Below are positions 63,432-64,000 of a stretch of DNA of 64,000 bases, piece after piece. Position numbers and translations under genes: made by a program. Source of the stretch: Candidatus Saccharimonadota bacterium (GTDB lineage Bacteria; Patescibacteriota; Saccharimonadia; Saccharimonadales; Saccharimonadaceae); assembly GCA_017433765.1 (NCBI GenBank), contig JAFRGO010000006.1:1-64000 (forward strand), in the 5' to 3' direction. Below the pieces are notes generated by a model. That model was not told the origin of the DNA. It saw only the letters and a list, made by a program, of their open reading frames with translations, and did not search any database. Numbering within the stretch: the first letter of the stretch is position 1; each line of letters starts with the position of its first letter.

Positions 63432-64000
63432 TTAGCTAAACAGAAGAATGAGGTAGTCGCGGAGCATGCGGGAGCCGGAGATGACGGGGAGATAGTTCGC
63501 GAGTTGTTTTTTCATGTAAAATTCGAGGTCGAAATCACTGTTCCAGGCGACAGCAGCCTCGGACATACGGGAGTAGAGGGACTCGACTTCTTCGGCTTCG
63601 GTCGAGCCGGAGACGTTGAAGTAGGAGTCGGCGGGGGCGTCGGCAACACCGCCGTCGTGGGTGGAGATGAGGAAGTCGAAGTTGGCGATGTCTTTTTCCC
63701 AGCTAGTGCCGCAGGCTTCGAGACCAACGATGGGGATGTTGATCGAGGCGTTGGAACCGACAGAGAGGGCGTAGGCGAGTTCTTCGTCGTAATCGGGGAG
63801 ATAGTGGACGTGGGTGCGGAGGAAGGGGTCGGCATCGACGAGGGAGAGGATGGAGGTGAGGCGGGAGTACATAGTGGAGTCGCCTTCGTGGACGCGGCCG
63901 GCGAAGATGTAGTGGGCGCGGGAATCTTCGAGAATGCGGCGGAGGCGAACTGGGTCGGAGAAGGGGAGCCAGGGGCGTTTATAGTCAACGAAACGGCGTT
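63432..64000 (-). CDS. glgP: Alpha-glucan phosphorylase, C-terminal part (cut by the window edge)
   Basis: Only the 3' part is present; the frame stays open to the last base. Read on the minus strand it begins RRFVDYKRPWLPFSD and continues with FAGRVHEGD, YLPDYDEELAYALSVGSN and GLEACGTSWEKDIANFD, which match the conserved RRF..YKRP, FAGKAHP, DYD and EASGTSGMK segments of the bacterial glycogen/maltodextrin phosphorylase family GT35. It would release glucose 1-phosphate from alpha-1,4-glucans. Several residues differ from the common forms (Arg for Lys in FAGK, EACGTSWEK for EASGTSGMK), so it belongs to a divergent branch. Confidence 0.8.
   Translation of the reverse strand, partial: RRFVDYKRPWLPFSDPVRLRRILEDSRAHYIFAGRVHEGDSTMYSRLTSILSLVDADPFLRTHVHYLPDYDEELAYALSVGSNASINIPIVGLEACGTSWEKDIANFDFLISTHDGGVADAPADSYFNVSGSTEAEEVESLYSRMSEAAVAWNSDFDLEFYMKKQLANYLPVISGSRMLRDYLILLFS

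Overview
The window reads as a compact chromosome segment from a member of the Candidate Phyla Radiation, most likely Candidatus Saccharibacteria (TM7). That placement is an inference from gene content, gene neighbourhoods and protein architecture, not from a search. About 62 protein genes and two tRNA genes fill almost all of the 64 kb. No stretch of 300 bases lacks a gene, many neighbours overlap by 1-56 bases, and there is no rRNA, CRISPR array, insertion sequence or prophage. TGA is used as a stop (recR, pfkB-type kinase, rpiB region) and both release factors are present, so the code is standard and not the UGA-Gly code of SR1/Gracilibacteria.

Layout. 1-250: tRNA-Thr and tRNA-Val with a terminator. 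294-2112 (+): prfA-prmC. 2160-5268: HtrA protease with a membrane protein, signal peptidase I, and a small unknown protein with a long structured leader. 5469-13275 (mostly one strand): dus, S41 protease, a PcsB-like CHAP hydrolase, ftsX, ftsE, prfB, murD, which is a cell-division and wall-remodelling block. 13373-19009: M16 protease, secA, hpf, serS. 19049-27632: a cohesin/cadherin-like surface protein, ldh, lysS, greA, proS, CPBP protease, site-2 protease, frr. 27656-31542: LOG protein, PfkB kinase, rpe, rpiB, gap (sugar-phosphate operon). 31651-36756: rpsL-rpsG, trigger factor, FAD oxidase, tdk-tmk. 36795-43819: unknown exported protein, heterodimeric ABC exporter, flippase-like membrane protein, two-component system. 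43941-47229 (+): queA-tgt and an AI-2E family transporter. 47226-58442: cysS, DHH phosphoesterase, rmuC (+), P-type ATPase, recR, ebfC, a GT-C-like membrane enzyme, dnaB, dnaX. 58565-64000: two unknown proteins, rplJ-rplL (+) behind an L10 leader, then rplA, rplK, nusG, secE on the other strand, and the 3' part of an alpha-glucan phosphorylase cut by the window edge.

The genes describe a fermentative, translation-heavy minimal cell: glycolysis and pentose-phosphate steps, lactate dehydrogenase, glucan phosphorolysis, nucleotide salvage, four aminoacyl-tRNA synthetases, Sec export, FtsEX-controlled wall hydrolysis and replication-clamp loading.

Four signals stand out beyond gene content. (1) A very uniform leaderless promoter design: an extended -10 (TG-n-TATAAT-like) lies 6-8 bases, usually exactly 6, before the start codon of about 20 genes, while Shine-Dalgarno sequences appear mainly on operon-internal genes and on genes with longer leaders. 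(2) A dispersed 45-bp repeat in four copies and both orientations, two of them in frame inside dnaX, where they encode a duplicated peptide. (3) A ~134-nt leader before an 86-aa unknown protein in which one segment can pair either with a hairpin arm or with the Shine-Dalgarno sequence, as in a riboswitch or other cis-regulatory RNA. (4) An orphan promoter antisense to frr that is nearly identical to a promoter 32 kb away and sits beside a duplicated frr tail. RecR and DnaX have also lost their usual zinc-binding cysteines.
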